Assembly (NCBI GenBank): GCA_036924855.1
Contig: JBAGRP010000001.1
Coordinates: 2,790,001-2,854,000, forward strand
Direction of reading: 5' to 3'
Length of the DNA stretch: 64,000 nucleotides
Origin: Nitrobacteraceae bacterium AZCC 2146
GTDB lineage: Bacteria > Pseudomonadota > Alphaproteobacteria > Rhizobiales > Xanthobacteraceae
Below are positions 55,643-64,000 of the stretch, piece after piece. Each line of letters starts with the position of its first letter. Within the stretch, counting starts at the first letter, position 1. The translations under genes were made by a program, and so were the position numbers. The notes beneath the pieces were generated by a model. It was given only the letters and a program-made list of their open reading frames with translations. It made no database searches and was not told the DNA's origin.

Positions 55643-56480
55643 TCCCCGCCTGACGCCGGCGCGGCCCGACCTCGCGGCGAAATACCTCGAAGGCAAGGTG
55701 GAGGCCGCGCGCTTCGTCACCGGCGAGGAGTTCGAGGTCACCGATGCCATCGCGCCGGTGCGCCGCGAGCCGTTCTCCGGCGCGATGCTGGAGACGCAGG
55801 CGCTGAAGGGCGAGCGCGTCACTATCTATGACCACAACGACGAAGGCTGGGCCTGGGGCCAGCTCAATGGCGATGGCTATGTCGGCTGGATTCCGGAACG
55901 CGCGCTGAGCAAGCCCGGAGCCGCGCCAACGCACAAGATCACCGCGATCCGGACCTTCGCGTTTCAGGCGCCGACGATCAAGATTCCGCCGTCGGACACG
56001 CTGCTGATGGGCACGCGGATCGCGGTCGTGCGCGAGGATCGCGGCTTTGCGATCACGCCGGACAACAGCCATCTGCCGCTGCAACATGTCGGCGCGCTCG
56101 ATCATTTCGAAAGCGATTTTGTCGCGGTGGCCGAACGGTTCGTCGGCACGCCGTATCTATGGGGCGGCAAGAGCAGCCTCGGCATCGATTGCTCCGGGCT
56201 GGTGCAGGTCGCGCTGAACGCGGCCGGCACCGGCTGTCCGCGCGACAGCGACATGCAGGAGAGCGGGCTCGGCCGCGCGCTGTCGGCGGCGGAACTGCAG
56301 AAGCTGCAGCGCGGCGACCTGATCTTCTGGAAGGGCCACGTCGCCATCGTCCGCGATGCCAGGACCATCGTTCACGCCAACGCGCATCACATGGCGACGG
56401 CGATCGAAGACACCAAAGCCGCCATCGCGCGGATCAAGGCGGCAGGCAGCGTGGTGACGAGCATCAAGCGATTGAGTTAG
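55635..56480 (+). CDS. C40 family (NlpC/P60) cysteine peptidase with SH3-like domain
   Basis: 281 residues. An N-terminal bacterial SH3 region (about 40-95: TIYDHNDEGWAWGQLNGDGYVGWI) is followed by an NlpC/P60 domain. The catalytic Cys is in GIDCSGLVQVAL (about 189) and the His in GHVAIVRDA. No signal peptide is seen, so it likely cuts murein peptides in the cytoplasm, in line with its translational overlap with the M17 aminopeptidase. Confidence 0.92.
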   Translation: MHDPRLTPARPDLAAKYLEGKVEAARFVTGEEFEVTDAIAPVRREPFSGAMLETQALKGERVTIYDHNDEGWAWGQLNGDGYVGWIPERALSKPGAAPTHKITAIRTFAFQAPTIKIPPSDTLLMGTRIAVVREDRGFAITPDNSHLPLQHVGALDHFESDFVAVAERFVGTPYLWGGKSSLGIDCSGLVQVALNAAGTGCPRDSDMQESGLGRALSAAELQKLQRGDLIFWKGHVAIVRDARTIVHANAHHMATAIEDTKAAIARIKAAGSVVTSIKRLS

Positions 56481-56483
56481 TGG

Positions 56484-56608
56484 GACCTCATGGTGAGGAG
56501 GCCTTGCGGCGCAATTGCGCCGCTGGCTTGCGCCGTCTCGAACCATGAGGATGCGGCCATCCTTCGAGACGCGCGCAAGAGCGTGCTTCTCAGGATGAGG
56601 GCTGAGCC
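56484..56608. repeat. intergenic repeat, TCGAAGGATG/CATCCTGAG family
   Basis: Contains CCTCATGGTGAGGAGGC, CGTCTCGAACCATGAGGATG and CATCCTTCGAGACGCGC, with CTTCTCAGGATGAGG. These are permuted arms of the element at 32511-32653. It separates the convergent C40 peptidase and NUDIX genes. Confidence 0.65.
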
Positions 56609-56625
56609 CCGCCGATCAGTGACGA

Positions 56626-57273
56626 CTAAACCGGCGTCGCCCGATCGTAATAGTCCTGCAGACGGTCGCGGTGCAACGCCAGCCATTGCAGCGCGCTGAC
56701 CATCAGGCCGTTGAAAATGGCGCCGCTCTCAAGTGCGGCGATGGCGGCATCGATCGGCACCGCGAACGGCCTGATATCTTCGGTCTCGCCAACGAGGCCC
56801 CCGCGAGCCGGCACCTTCGCGGCATCGACGAAGCCGAGGAAGAAGGTGACGTATTCGTCGGTAAATCCCGGCGTCGGCAACACGCTGTAGAGTTCAACAA
56901 GGCGATCCGGCGCGACGCCAATTTCCTCGAAACATTCACGGGAGGCCGCAGCTAGCACGCTCTCGTCGCCATCGACGCGCCCGGCGACGATCTCCACCAT
57001 TTCGCCGCGGCCGGTGGCGAGATGCGCCGGCAAGCGGAACTGATGGATCAGCACGATCTCGCCTCGCGCCAGATCGATCGGCAGCACCGCCGCAACGCGG
57101 CTGGCGCGCAGCACGTCGCGCTGCTGCCGCAACGGTTCGTCGTCATGGCGCGCAATCGCCACATCGTAGCGCTCATAGGTCATGAAGCCGCGGCCGACCA
57201 CGGTTGGCGCCGACAGTGTGATATCGGCCGCGCGATCGGCGATCGCAGATTTTGTGTCGCCGTGCCTGATCAT
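56626..57273 (-). CDS. NUDIX hydrolase, ADP-ribose pyrophosphatase-like
   Basis: 215 residues. The Nudix box GRVDGDESVLAAASRECFEEIGV (about 98-120) has the G-x5-E-x7-RE-x2-EE-x-G pattern. The LYSVLPTPGFTDEY segment and overall size resemble NudF-type ADP-sugar pyrophosphatases. The ATG at 57273 is 7 bp after the yejF stop, so it may ride on the transporter operon. Confidence 0.88.
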   Translation of the reverse strand: MIRHGDTKSAIADRAADITLSAPTVVGRGFMTYERYDVAIARHDDEPLRQQRDVLRASRVAAVLPIDLARGEIVLIHQFRLPAHLATGRGEMVEIVAGRVDGDESVLAAASRECFEEIGVAPDRLVELYSVLPTPGFTDEYVTFFLGFVDAAKVPARGGLVGETEDIRPFAVPIDAAIAALESGAIFNGLMVSALQWLALHRDRLQDYYDRATPV

Positions 57274-57280
57274 GGTGAGC

Positions 57281-58918
57281 CTATTGCGCCGCAGCGCCAC
57301 CCGGCGCGGTCTCGAGCCGAAACGCGGCGGCGAACAGCGCGCGGGTGTAGTCGGTCTTTGGATTTTTGAACAGCTCCGAGGCCGGGCCTTCCTCGACCAC
57401 CTTGCCATGGCGCATCACAATCAGATGGCTTGCCAATGACGCCACCACGCGCAGATCGTGCGAGATGAACATGTAAGTGAGATCGCGTTTGCGCTGCAGT
57501 TCGCGCAGCAGATCGACCATCTGCGCCTGGAACAGCATGTCGAGCGCGCTGGTCGGCTCATCCAGCACGACAAAGCTCGGCTCCAATACCGCAGCGCGGG
57601 CGATGCTGATGCGCTGGCGCTGGCCGCCGGAGAATTCATGCGGATAGCGAAACCGGGTCTTGGGGTCGAGGCCGACGTCTGCCAGCGCCTTGACGACGCG
57701 CGCCTCGCGCTCGTTTTCCGACAATGACGGCTGATGCACGCTGAGGCCTTCGGCGACGATATCGCCGACCGACATTCGCGGGCTGAGCGCGCCGAACGGA
57801 TCCTGAAACACGATCTGCATGTCGCGCCGGATCGGCCGCATCGCCTTGAACTGCAGGCCCTGGATATCCTTGCTGAGGAACACGATCGGCCCCTGCGAGG
57901 AAATCAGCCGCAGCAGCGCCAGGCCTAGCGTGGTCTTGCCGGAGCCGGACTCACCGACCACGCCGAGGGTTTCGCCCTTGCGCACCGCCAGCGTCACACC
58001 ATCGACGGCCTTGATATGGCCGACGGTTTTGCGCAGCAGCCCGCGCTTGACCGGAAACCAGACCTTCAGATCATCGGTGGACATCACCACCGGCGCGTCG
58101 GGACGCGGCGGCGCGGGATCGGGCTTCGGCTCGGCGGCGAGCAGCGCGCGGGTGTAGGGATGCTGTGGCGATGTAAACACCTGCTCGACCGGGCCCTGCT
58201 CGACGATCTTGCCATTGTTCATGACGCAGACCACGTCGGCGATGCGGCGGACGATGCCGAGATCGTGGGTGATGAAAAGGAGACTCATGCCGAGCCGCGC
58301 GCGGATTTCCGCCAGCAGCGTCAGGATCTGCGCCTGCACGGTGACGTCGAGCGCGGTGGTCGGCTCGTCGGCGATCAGCAGGTCCGGCTCATTGGCGAGC
58401 GCCATGGCGATCATCACGCGCTGGCGCTGGCCGCCGGACAATTGATGCGGATAGCTGGCAAGCCGCGTTTCCGGGTCGGGAATACCGACCTGGGTCAGCA
58501 ACTCCAGCGCCCGCGCCCGCGCTTTTGATCCGCGGATGCCGCTGTGCAGCTGCAGTATCTCGCCGATCTGCGACTCGATGGTGTGCAGCGGATTCAGCGA
58601 GGTCATCGGCTCCTGGAAGATGATCGAAATGTCGTTGCCGCGGATGCCGCGGATTTCCCTTTCCGACATGCCGAGCAACTCGTGGCCCTTGAATCGGATA
58701 TGGCCTGACGGATGCGACGCTGTGGGATAGGGCAGCAGCCGCAGGATCGACAGCGCGCTGACCGATTTGCCGGAGCCGGATTCACCGACCAGCGCCACGC
58801 ATTCGCCGCGCTTGATCTCGAACGAGATATGATCGACCGCGACCGACGTGCCGCTGCCATGGTGAAACGCCACCGAGAGATCGCGGACATCGAGCAGCGG
58901 CTGGTTGATGGCGTCCAT
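57281..58918 (-). CDS. yejF: oligopeptide ABC transporter, fused dual ATP-binding protein YejF
   Basis: 545 residues with two ABC ATPase domains in tandem. The first has Walker [13 protein letters not shown] (near residue 40), [15 protein letters not shown] and [12 protein letters not shown]. The second has [12 protein letters not shown] (near 325), [14 protein letters not shown] and [11 protein letters not shown]. Each half ends in an oligopeptide/dipeptide-type C-terminal extension. It energises YejBE. Follows yejE by 9 bp. Confidence 0.94.
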   Translation of the reverse strand: MDAINQPLLDVRDLSVAFHHGSGTSVAVDHISFEIKRGECVALVGESGSGKSVSALSILRLLPYPTASHPSGHIRFKGHELLGMSEREIRGIRGNDISIIFQEPMTSLNPLHTIESQIGEILQLHSGIRGSKARARALELLTQVGIPDPETRLASYPHQLSGGQRQRVMIAMALANEPDLLIADEPTTALDVTVQAQILTLLAEIRARLGMSLLFITHDLGIVRRIADVVCVMNNGKIVEQGPVEQVFTSPQHPYTRALLAAEPKPDPAPPRPDAPVVMSTDDLKVWFPVKRGLLRKTVGHIKAVDGVTLAVRKGETLGVVGESGSGKTTLGLALLRLISSQGPIVFLSKDIQGLQFKAMRPIRRDMQIVFQDPFGALSPRMSVGDIVAEGLSVHQPSLSENEREARVVKALADVGLDPKTRFRYPHEFSGGQRQRISIARAAVLEPSFVVLDEPTSALDMLFQAQMVDLLRELQRKRDLTYMFISHDLRVVASLASHLIVMRHGKVVEEGPASELFKNPKTDYTRALFAAAFRLETAPGGAAAQ

Positions 58919-58927
58919 GCTGCGGTC

Positions 58928-60106
58928 CTATCTGAACGTCTTGCGCGGATCGAAAGCGTCGCGAACGCCCTCGCCGATGAAGATCAGCAGCGACAGCATG
59001 ATGGCCACCGCGAAGAAGCCGGTGAAGCCGAGCCATGGCGCCTGCACATTGGCCTTGCCCTGCGACAGCAGTTCGCCGAGCGACGGCGAGCCCGGCGGCA
59101 GGCCGAAGCCGAGGAAATCCAGCGCCGTCAGCGTCATCACCGAGGACGAGACGATGAACGGCAGGAAGGTCATGGTCGCCACCATGGCGTTCGGCAGCAG
59201 ATGCCGGATCATGATGATCTTGTTGGAGACGCCAAGCGCGCGCGCAGCCATGATGTATTCGAAATTGCGGCCTCGCAGGAATTCGGCGCGCACCAGGCCG
59301 ACCAGCGACACCCACGAAAACAGCAAGAGGATTCCCAGCAGCACGAAGAAGCCGGGCACCAGCACCGAGGACAGGATCAGCAGCAGATAGAGCGAGGGGA
59401 TCGCGCTCCACACCTCGATGAAGCGCTGGAACGCTAGATCGACCCAGCCGCCGAAATAACCCTGCACTCCGCCGGCGGCGATGCCGATGATCGAGGAGAC
59501 GATGGTCAGCGCCAGACCAAACAGCACCGAGATGCGAAAGCCGTAAATCAGCCGCGCGACGACGTCGCGGCCCTGATCGTCGGTGCCGAGCCAGTTGTAT
59601 TCGAGATCGCGACAGCTCTGCAGCCCCTTCTTCTCGACCACCGGCTTGCACTGCGCCTCGGTCAGCATCCAGGTCGGCTTCGACGGCGCCGGCGTCGGCA
59701 AATCGAGATTGTGGGTGTCGTAGGAATAGCGGATCGGCGGCCAGACGATGATGCCGTTCTTCTCCGCGATCAGTTTCTGCAGATAGGGATCGCGGTAGTC
59801 CGCGGCGGTTTCGAAGTCGCCGCCGAAGGTGGTTTCGGAATAGCTGACGAAGGCCGGGAAATACATCTTGCCATCGAACTTGACGAAGAACGGCCGGTCG
59901 TTGGCGATGACTTCGGCAAACAGCGAGACGAAGAACAGGATCAGGAAAATCCAGAACGACCAGTAACCGCGACGGTTGGATTTGAAATTCTGCCAGCGGC
60001 GCTGGTTGAGCGGCGAGATGCCAAGCGGATGGCCCGACGGCGGCACCGCCTCGCCGAGCGGCGACAGCGTGGTGGACTCGATCGGCTCTCGCGCGGTGAT
60101 GGTCAT
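58928..60106 (-). CDS. yejE: oligopeptide ABC transporter permease YejE
   Basis: 392 residues, DppC-like. A cytoplasmic N terminus has SPLNQRRWQNFKSNRRGYWS, then one helix. A periplasmic insert (about 80-170, with CKPVVEKKGLQSCRDLEYNWLGTDDQGRDV split here) precedes five helices with the EAA loop region AARALGVSNKIIMIRHLLPNA. The ATG at 60106 overlaps the yejB stop (TGATG). Confidence 0.94.
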   Translation of the reverse strand: MTITAREPIESTTLSPLGEAVPPSGHPLGISPLNQRRWQNFKSNRRGYWSFWIFLILFFVSLFAEVIANDRPFFVKFDGKMYFPAFVSYSETTFGGDFETAADYRDPYLQKLIAEKNGIIVWPPIRYSYDTHNLDLPTPAPSKPTWMLTEAQCKPVVEKKGLQSCRDLEYNWLGTDDQGRDVVARLIYGFRISVLFGLALTIVSSIIGIAAGGVQGYFGGWVDLAFQRFIEVWSAIPSLYLLLILSSVLVPGFFVLLGILLLFSWVSLVGLVRAEFLRGRNFEYIMAARALGVSNKIIMIRHLLPNAMVATMTFLPFIVSSSVMTLTALDFLGFGLPPGSPSLGELLSQGKANVQAPWLGFTGFFAVAIMLSLLIFIGEGVRDAFDPRKTFR

Positions 60107-61212
60107 CAGACCTCCCGCGCTTCGAAATCGATCCGCGGATCGATCCACATATAGGCCAGATCGGAGAGCAAATTCACCACAAGGCCGACCAGCGAGAAGA
60201 TGAACAGCGTGCCGAACACCACCGGATAATCGCGGTTCAGCACGCTCTCAAATCCAAGCAGGCCAAGGCCATCGAGCGAGAAAATCGTCTCGATCAGCAG
60301 CGAGCCGGAGAAGAAGGCGTGGATGAAGGCGCCCGGGAAGCCGGCGATCACGATCAGCATGGCGTTGCGGAAGATGTGATTGTACAGCACCTGCCGCTCG
60401 TTACAGCCCTTGGCGCGCGCGGTCATGACATATTGCTTGCGGATTTCGTCAAGGAACGAGTTCTTGGTCAGCAGCGTCATGGTGGCGAAGGCGCCGAGCG
60501 CCATCGAGATCAGCGGCAATGTGATGTGCCAGAAGTAATCGAGGATCTTCCAGTACCACGGGAATTGATCCCAGCCGTCCGACGTCAGGCCCCGCAGCGG
60601 AAAGATGCTCCAGAACGAGCCGCCGGAGAACAGGATGATCAAGAGGATCGCGAACAGGAAGCCGGGAATCGCAAAGCCGACGATGATGACCGCCGAGGTC
60701 CAGGTATCGAATTTCGAACCGTCCTGCACCGCCTTGCGAATCCCGAGCGGAATCGAGATCAGATAGGTCAGCAGCATCATCCAGATGCCCAATGACATCG
60801 ACACCGGCAGCTTCTCCTTGATCAGCTGCAGCACGCTGGTGTCGCGAAAATAGCTCTTGCCGAAATCGAAGCGCGCGAAATTCCACAGCATCAGCGCGAA
60901 GCGTTCCGGCGCCGGCTTGTCGAAGCCGAACTGCTTTTCCAGGCTTTTGACGAAATCCGGATCGAGGCCCTGCGCGCCGCGGTATTTCGAGTTCACGGCG
61001 TCGTTGGAGGCGCCGACCTGGGCGCGGTTGCCGAAATCGCCGCCGGAGGCGCCGGACACGCGCGACGCGCCGGTGTCGGCGCCGCTGAGCTGCGCGATCA
61101 CCCGCTCGACCGGACCGCCGGGCGCGAATTGCACCACGACAAAGGACACGAACAGGATTCCGAGCAGCGTCGGAAACATCAGCAGGATGCGGCGGGCGAT
61201 ATATGCACTCAT
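60106..61212 (-). CDS. yejB: oligopeptide ABC transporter permease YejB
   Basis: 368 residues, DppB-like, starting MSAYIARRILLMFPTLLGILF. It has the FAPGGPVERVIAQLSG block and six helices. The conserved loop is TARAKGCNERQVLYNHIFRNAML. Together with YejE it forms the pore. It starts 3 bp after the yejA stop, so the operon is tight. Confidence 0.94.
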   Translation of the reverse strand: MSAYIARRILLMFPTLLGILFVSFVVVQFAPGGPVERVIAQLSGADTGASRVSGASGGDFGNRAQVGASNDAVNSKYRGAQGLDPDFVKSLEKQFGFDKPAPERFALMLWNFARFDFGKSYFRDTSVLQLIKEKLPVSMSLGIWMMLLTYLISIPLGIRKAVQDGSKFDTWTSAVIIVGFAIPGFLFAILLIILFSGGSFWSIFPLRGLTSDGWDQFPWYWKILDYFWHITLPLISMALGAFATMTLLTKNSFLDEIRKQYVMTARAKGCNERQVLYNHIFRNAMLIVIAGFPGAFIHAFFSGSLLIETIFSLDGLGLLGFESVLNRDYPVVFGTLFIFSLVGLVVNLLSDLAYMWIDPRIDFEAREV

Positions 61213-61215
61213 GCT

Positions 61216-63072
61216 CTATTTCGCCTGTTCGGTCGTGGAAGATTTGCCCGTGGCCCACCATAGATCAGGCACGCCGACGCCGATATATTTCGGCAGGTTG
61301 GCGGGATGGCCGAACACGTCCCAATAGGCCAGCCGGTGCGAATTGGCGTACCATTGCGGCACCCAGTAACGACCGGCGCGGATGACGCGATCCAGCGCGC
61401 GCGCGGCGAACACCAGCTTCGGCCGGGTATCGGCGGCGATCACTTCGTTCATCAACGCATCGACAACGGGATCGGAGATCCCGGCGAGATTGTTCGAGCC
61501 TTTGGTGGTTGCCGACTGCACCGAGAAGAACGAGCGCAGGGAGTCGCCGGGCACGGTGGAAAAGCTGAAGCGCTCGATGACGATATCGAAATCAAAATCG
61601 TCGCGGCGCGCCCGGAACTGGACGGGATCGACCAGGCGCAACGTCGCCTCGATGCCGAGGGTGCCCAAATTCTTGATATAGGGCATGTGATGCGCCTGGA
61701 AGGCAGGCTCATCGAGCAGAAACTCGATCTTGAAGGGTTCGCCCTGCGGCGTGACGCGCTTGCCGTCCTTCATCACGAAGCCGGCGTCGTTCAGGAGCTG
61801 CACCGCCTTGCGCAGCAGCGTGCGGTCCTGTCCGGAGCCGTCGGAGACCGGCGGCACGTAGGGCGTGGCGAAGACTTCGGCCGATACCTTGCCGCGGAAC
61901 GGCTCCAGCAAAGCGAGCTCTTCCGGCGATGGCGGGCCATTCGCCATCATGTCGGAATTCTGGAACGGCGACACGGTGCGCACATAGGCGCCGTACATGA
62001 TGGTCTTGTTGGTCCATTCGAAGTCGAATGCATTGCCGAGCGCCTCGCGAACGCGCGGGTCCTTGAACTTGTCGCGGCGGGTGTTGAGAAACCAACCCTG
62101 CGCGCCCGACGGGGTATCGTCCGGCAGCATCTCGCGCTTGACGCGGCCGTCGGTGATGGCCGGAAAATCATAGCGCGTGTTCCAGATCCGCGAGGTGAAT
62201 TCCTCGCGGAACAGATAGCTGCGGCCGGTGAACCCTTCGAAGGCGACGTCGCGGTCGCGATAGAAATCGAACCTCACCGTATCGAAATTGTAGCTGCCGC
62301 GGCTCACCGGCAGATCGGCGCCCCACCAGTCCTTGACGCGGTCGAACTCGATGTAGCGCCCTGACTCGAAACGGCCGACCTTGTAGGGGCCGCTGCCGAG
62401 CGGAATATCGAGCGAGGATTCGTCGAACGGATGCGCGGTGTAATAGGCCTGCGAGAAGATCGGCAGGCCGGCGACGAACAGCGGCACGTCGCGGCCGCGT
62501 TTGTCGGCGAAGGTGACGACCAACGTGGCATCATCCAGCGCCTCGGCCTTCACCATGTCGCGCATCTGCTGGGTGATCAGCGGATGGCCTTTTGTTTTCA
62601 GCGCGGTCAGCGAGAACGCGGCGTCGCGCGCGGTGAGTTTGGTGCCGTCGTGAAAGCGCGCCTCGGGGCGCAGCGTGAAGCGATAGGTCAGGCCGTCGGC
62701 GGAAATCTGCACGGATTTTGCGACCAGGCCATACATCGCATCAGGTTCGTCGCCGGCGCGCACCATCAAGGGCGCGAAGGTCATGCCCATGCCCTGGGCG
62801 CCGTCGCCCTTGAGGATGAAGGCGTTCAGCGAATTGAACGTCTGGAACGACTGGTTGAAGGCGCGGTTCGACGGCACCGTCGAGAACACACCACCCTTCG
62901 GTGCCTTGAGATTTACATAGTCGAAGTTCGGAAAGTCAGCGGGATATTTCAGGTCGCCGAAGGCCGAGATGCCGTGGGCCTGCGTCTCGCCCTCCGCCAG
63001 AACAGGCGAAAATTGCGCAACGGCGACGGCGCCGAGCCCGAGACCCAGCACGTGCCGGCGGTTGAGCTGCAT
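61216..63072 (-). CDS. yejA: extracellular oligopeptide-binding protein YejA, second copy
   Basis: 618 residues with a signal peptide (about 1-26, ending VLA-E). The family 5 solute-binding fold is marked by FPNFDYVNLKAPKGGVF (about 48-64), YRFTLRPEARFHDGTKLTARDAAFS and the RRDKFKDPRVREAL segment. The ATG at 63072 gives the usual start; the long open frame upstream is a shadow of its paralogue. It lies directly downstream of another YejA gene and upstream of yejB. Confidence 0.93.
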   Translation of the reverse strand: MQLNRRHVLGLGLGAVAVAQFSPVLAEGETQAHGISAFGDLKYPADFPNFDYVNLKAPKGGVFSTVPSNRAFNQSFQTFNSLNAFILKGDGAQGMGMTFAPLMVRAGDEPDAMYGLVAKSVQISADGLTYRFTLRPEARFHDGTKLTARDAAFSLTALKTKGHPLITQQMRDMVKAEALDDATLVVTFADKRGRDVPLFVAGLPIFSQAYYTAHPFDESSLDIPLGSGPYKVGRFESGRYIEFDRVKDWWGADLPVSRGSYNFDTVRFDFYRDRDVAFEGFTGRSYLFREEFTSRIWNTRYDFPAITDGRVKREMLPDDTPSGAQGWFLNTRRDKFKDPRVREALGNAFDFEWTNKTIMYGAYVRTVSPFQNSDMMANGPPSPEELALLEPFRGKVSAEVFATPYVPPVSDGSGQDRTLLRKAVQLLNDAGFVMKDGKRVTPQGEPFKIEFLLDEPAFQAHHMPYIKNLGTLGIEATLRLVDPVQFRARRDDFDFDIVIERFSFSTVPGDSLRSFFSVQSATTKGSNNLAGISDPVVDALMNEVIAADTRPKLVFAARALDRVIRAGRYWVPQWYANSHRLAYWDVFGHPANLPKYIGVGVPDLWWATGKSSTTEQAK

Positions 63073-63089
63073 CCTGCGCGGGGTATCGC

Positions 63090-64000
63090 TCAAGACCGCT
63101 TGCCTATCCTGGCGGCTTTTTCGGCATCGTACCACCAGATGAACGGAAAGCCGGACTGGCCGTATTTCGGCGGTTCTGACGGACGGCCGAAGCGATCCCA
63201 GCGCGCGGTGCGGACCTTGTTGTAGGTCCATTGCGGCACCACGAAATGATTCCACAGCAGCACGCGGTCCAGCGCCTTGGTGGCGGCGACGAGATCGTCG
63301 CGGTCCTTGGTGAAGATGACGCGGTCGATCAACTTGTCGATCGCCGGATTCTTGATGCCGACGACGTTGCGCGAGCCGGCCATGTCGGCGGCCTGCGAAC
63401 CCCAGAATTCGCGCTGCTCGTTGCCCGGCGACAGCGACTCCGGCCACGACGACACCACGATGTCGAAATCCCAGCTGCGCAACCGGTTTTCATATTGGGT
63501 GGGATCGATGGTGCGGACCGAGACGGCGATGCCGAGTCGCTCCAGCGACGGCTTGAAGAACAGCATGACGCGCTCAAAACTCGGATCCTCGCCGAGCAAT
63601 TCCAGCTCGAACGGCGCGCCGGTCTTGGCGTTGACCAGCTTGCGCTCGCGCACCTCGTAGCCTGCTTCCTTCAGCAGCTTGAGTGCTTCGCGCAGATTGT
63701 CGCGCACTGCCTCGGCGTTGCCGCCGACGGGGTTGGTGTAGGCCTTGGTAAAGACTTCGGGCGGCACGTCGGCGCGGACGGTCTCGAGGATTTCCAACTC
63801 CTTGCCTTCCGGCAGGCCGGAGGACGCCAGTTCCGTGCCGTCGAAATAGCTGGAGATGCGCTTGTACTGGTTGAAGAAGATCTGCTTGTTCATCTCCTCG
63901 AAATCGAACGCGTAGTTCAGCGCGCGGCGGACACGGGGGTCCTTGAACTTATCGCGGCGAAGATTCATCGCAAAGCCCTGCATGATGCCGGACGAGCGAT
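63090..64000 (-). CDS. yejA: extracellular oligopeptide-binding protein YejA, first copy (N terminus beyond window)
   Basis: Only the C-terminal part of at least 300 residues is in the window. LRRDKFKDPRVRRALNYAFDFE and LLKEAGYEVRERKLVN match the same regions of the neighbouring YejA. The FPFIWWYDAEKAARIG end parallels its VPDLWWATGK. The two copies have diverged well below obvious recent duplication. The stop is 17 bp before the next yejA start. Confidence 0.9.
   Translation of the reverse strand, partial: RSSGIMQGFAMNLRRDKFKDPRVRRALNYAFDFEEMNKQIFFNQYKRISSYFDGTELASSGLPEGKELEILETVRADVPPEVFTKAYTNPVGGNAEAVRDNLREALKLLKEAGYEVRERKLVNAKTGAPFELELLGEDPSFERVMLFFKPSLERLGIAVSVRTIDPTQYENRLRSWDFDIVVSSWPESLSPGNEQREFWGSQAADMAGSRNVVGIKNPAIDKLIDRVIFTKDRDDLVAATKALDRVLLWNHFVVPQWTYNKVRTARWDRFGRPSEPPKYGQSGFPFIWWYDAEKAARIGKRS

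Overview
The window is high-GC alphaproteobacterial chromosome, most likely from the Bradyrhizobium/Rhodopseudomonas/Afipia group. The basis is gene content: a phyR-nepR-ecfG general stress locus, DUF2849, DUF2865 and DUF934 genes, a fused CysNC, a complete urt/ure cluster and a Tad/Flp pilus locus. Dispersed palindromic intergenic repeats of several families support the same placement. No tRNA, rRNA, CRISPR array, insertion sequence or prophage was seen. The window cuts one gene at each end (a sulfate-binding protein on the left, a YejA-like binding protein on the right).

Layout. (1) 1-10.9 kb: sulfur assimilation. A leftward operon (cysG, DUF2849, cysI, DUF934, cysH, then the left-end sbp) diverges from a rightward one (cysD, cysNC, a second sbp, cysT, cysW). 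(2) 11-19.8 kb: malate synthase G, a small membrane protein, a chemotaxis receptor, a DUF2865 protein, an L,D-transpeptidase, an AI-2E family transporter and two small envelope/stress proteins. (3) 19.8-24.2 kb: general stress response core: phyR facing nepR-ecfG, plus a CHASE/HWE-type histidine kinase whose ATP-binding domain looks degenerate. (4) 24.5-38.0 kb: one long leftward block for urea uptake and hydrolysis (urtABCDE, ureD, ureA, ureB, ureC, ureE, ureF, ureG), with extra small genes inserted. It begins at a good sigma-54 promoter, and its first gene, urtA, carries a frameshift. (5) 38.4-40.8 kb: an RNA helicase, an IF-1 paralogue and a cold-shock protein. (6) 40.8-54.1 kb: Tad/Flp pilus locus (two TadE-like genes, a secretin N-domain protein, a sterol-desaturase-family gene, pilin, cpaA-F, tadB, tadC, tadD). 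(7) 54.2-64 kb: M17 aminopeptidase with an overlapping NlpC/P60 hydrolase, a NUDIX hydrolase, and a yejF-yejE-yejB-yejA-yejA oligopeptide transporter.

The stress locus appears to reach other genes here. EcfG-type promoters (GGAAC, 16-17 bp, CGTT) stand just upstream of the small membrane gene at 13.6 kb and the DUF883-like gene at 18.9 kb, with near-matches before phyR and the AI-2E transporter gene. A palindrome at 42.1 kb reads as such a promoter on both strands.

The most useful items for follow-up are the degenerate kinase beside phyR/ecfG, the mirror-image EcfG motif inside the pilus operon, the sigma-54 promoter plus urtA/urtB terminator plus urtA frameshift in the urea block, the APS reductase/APS kinase combination, and the modular palindromic repeats. 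I did not find a clearly new multi-gene system.
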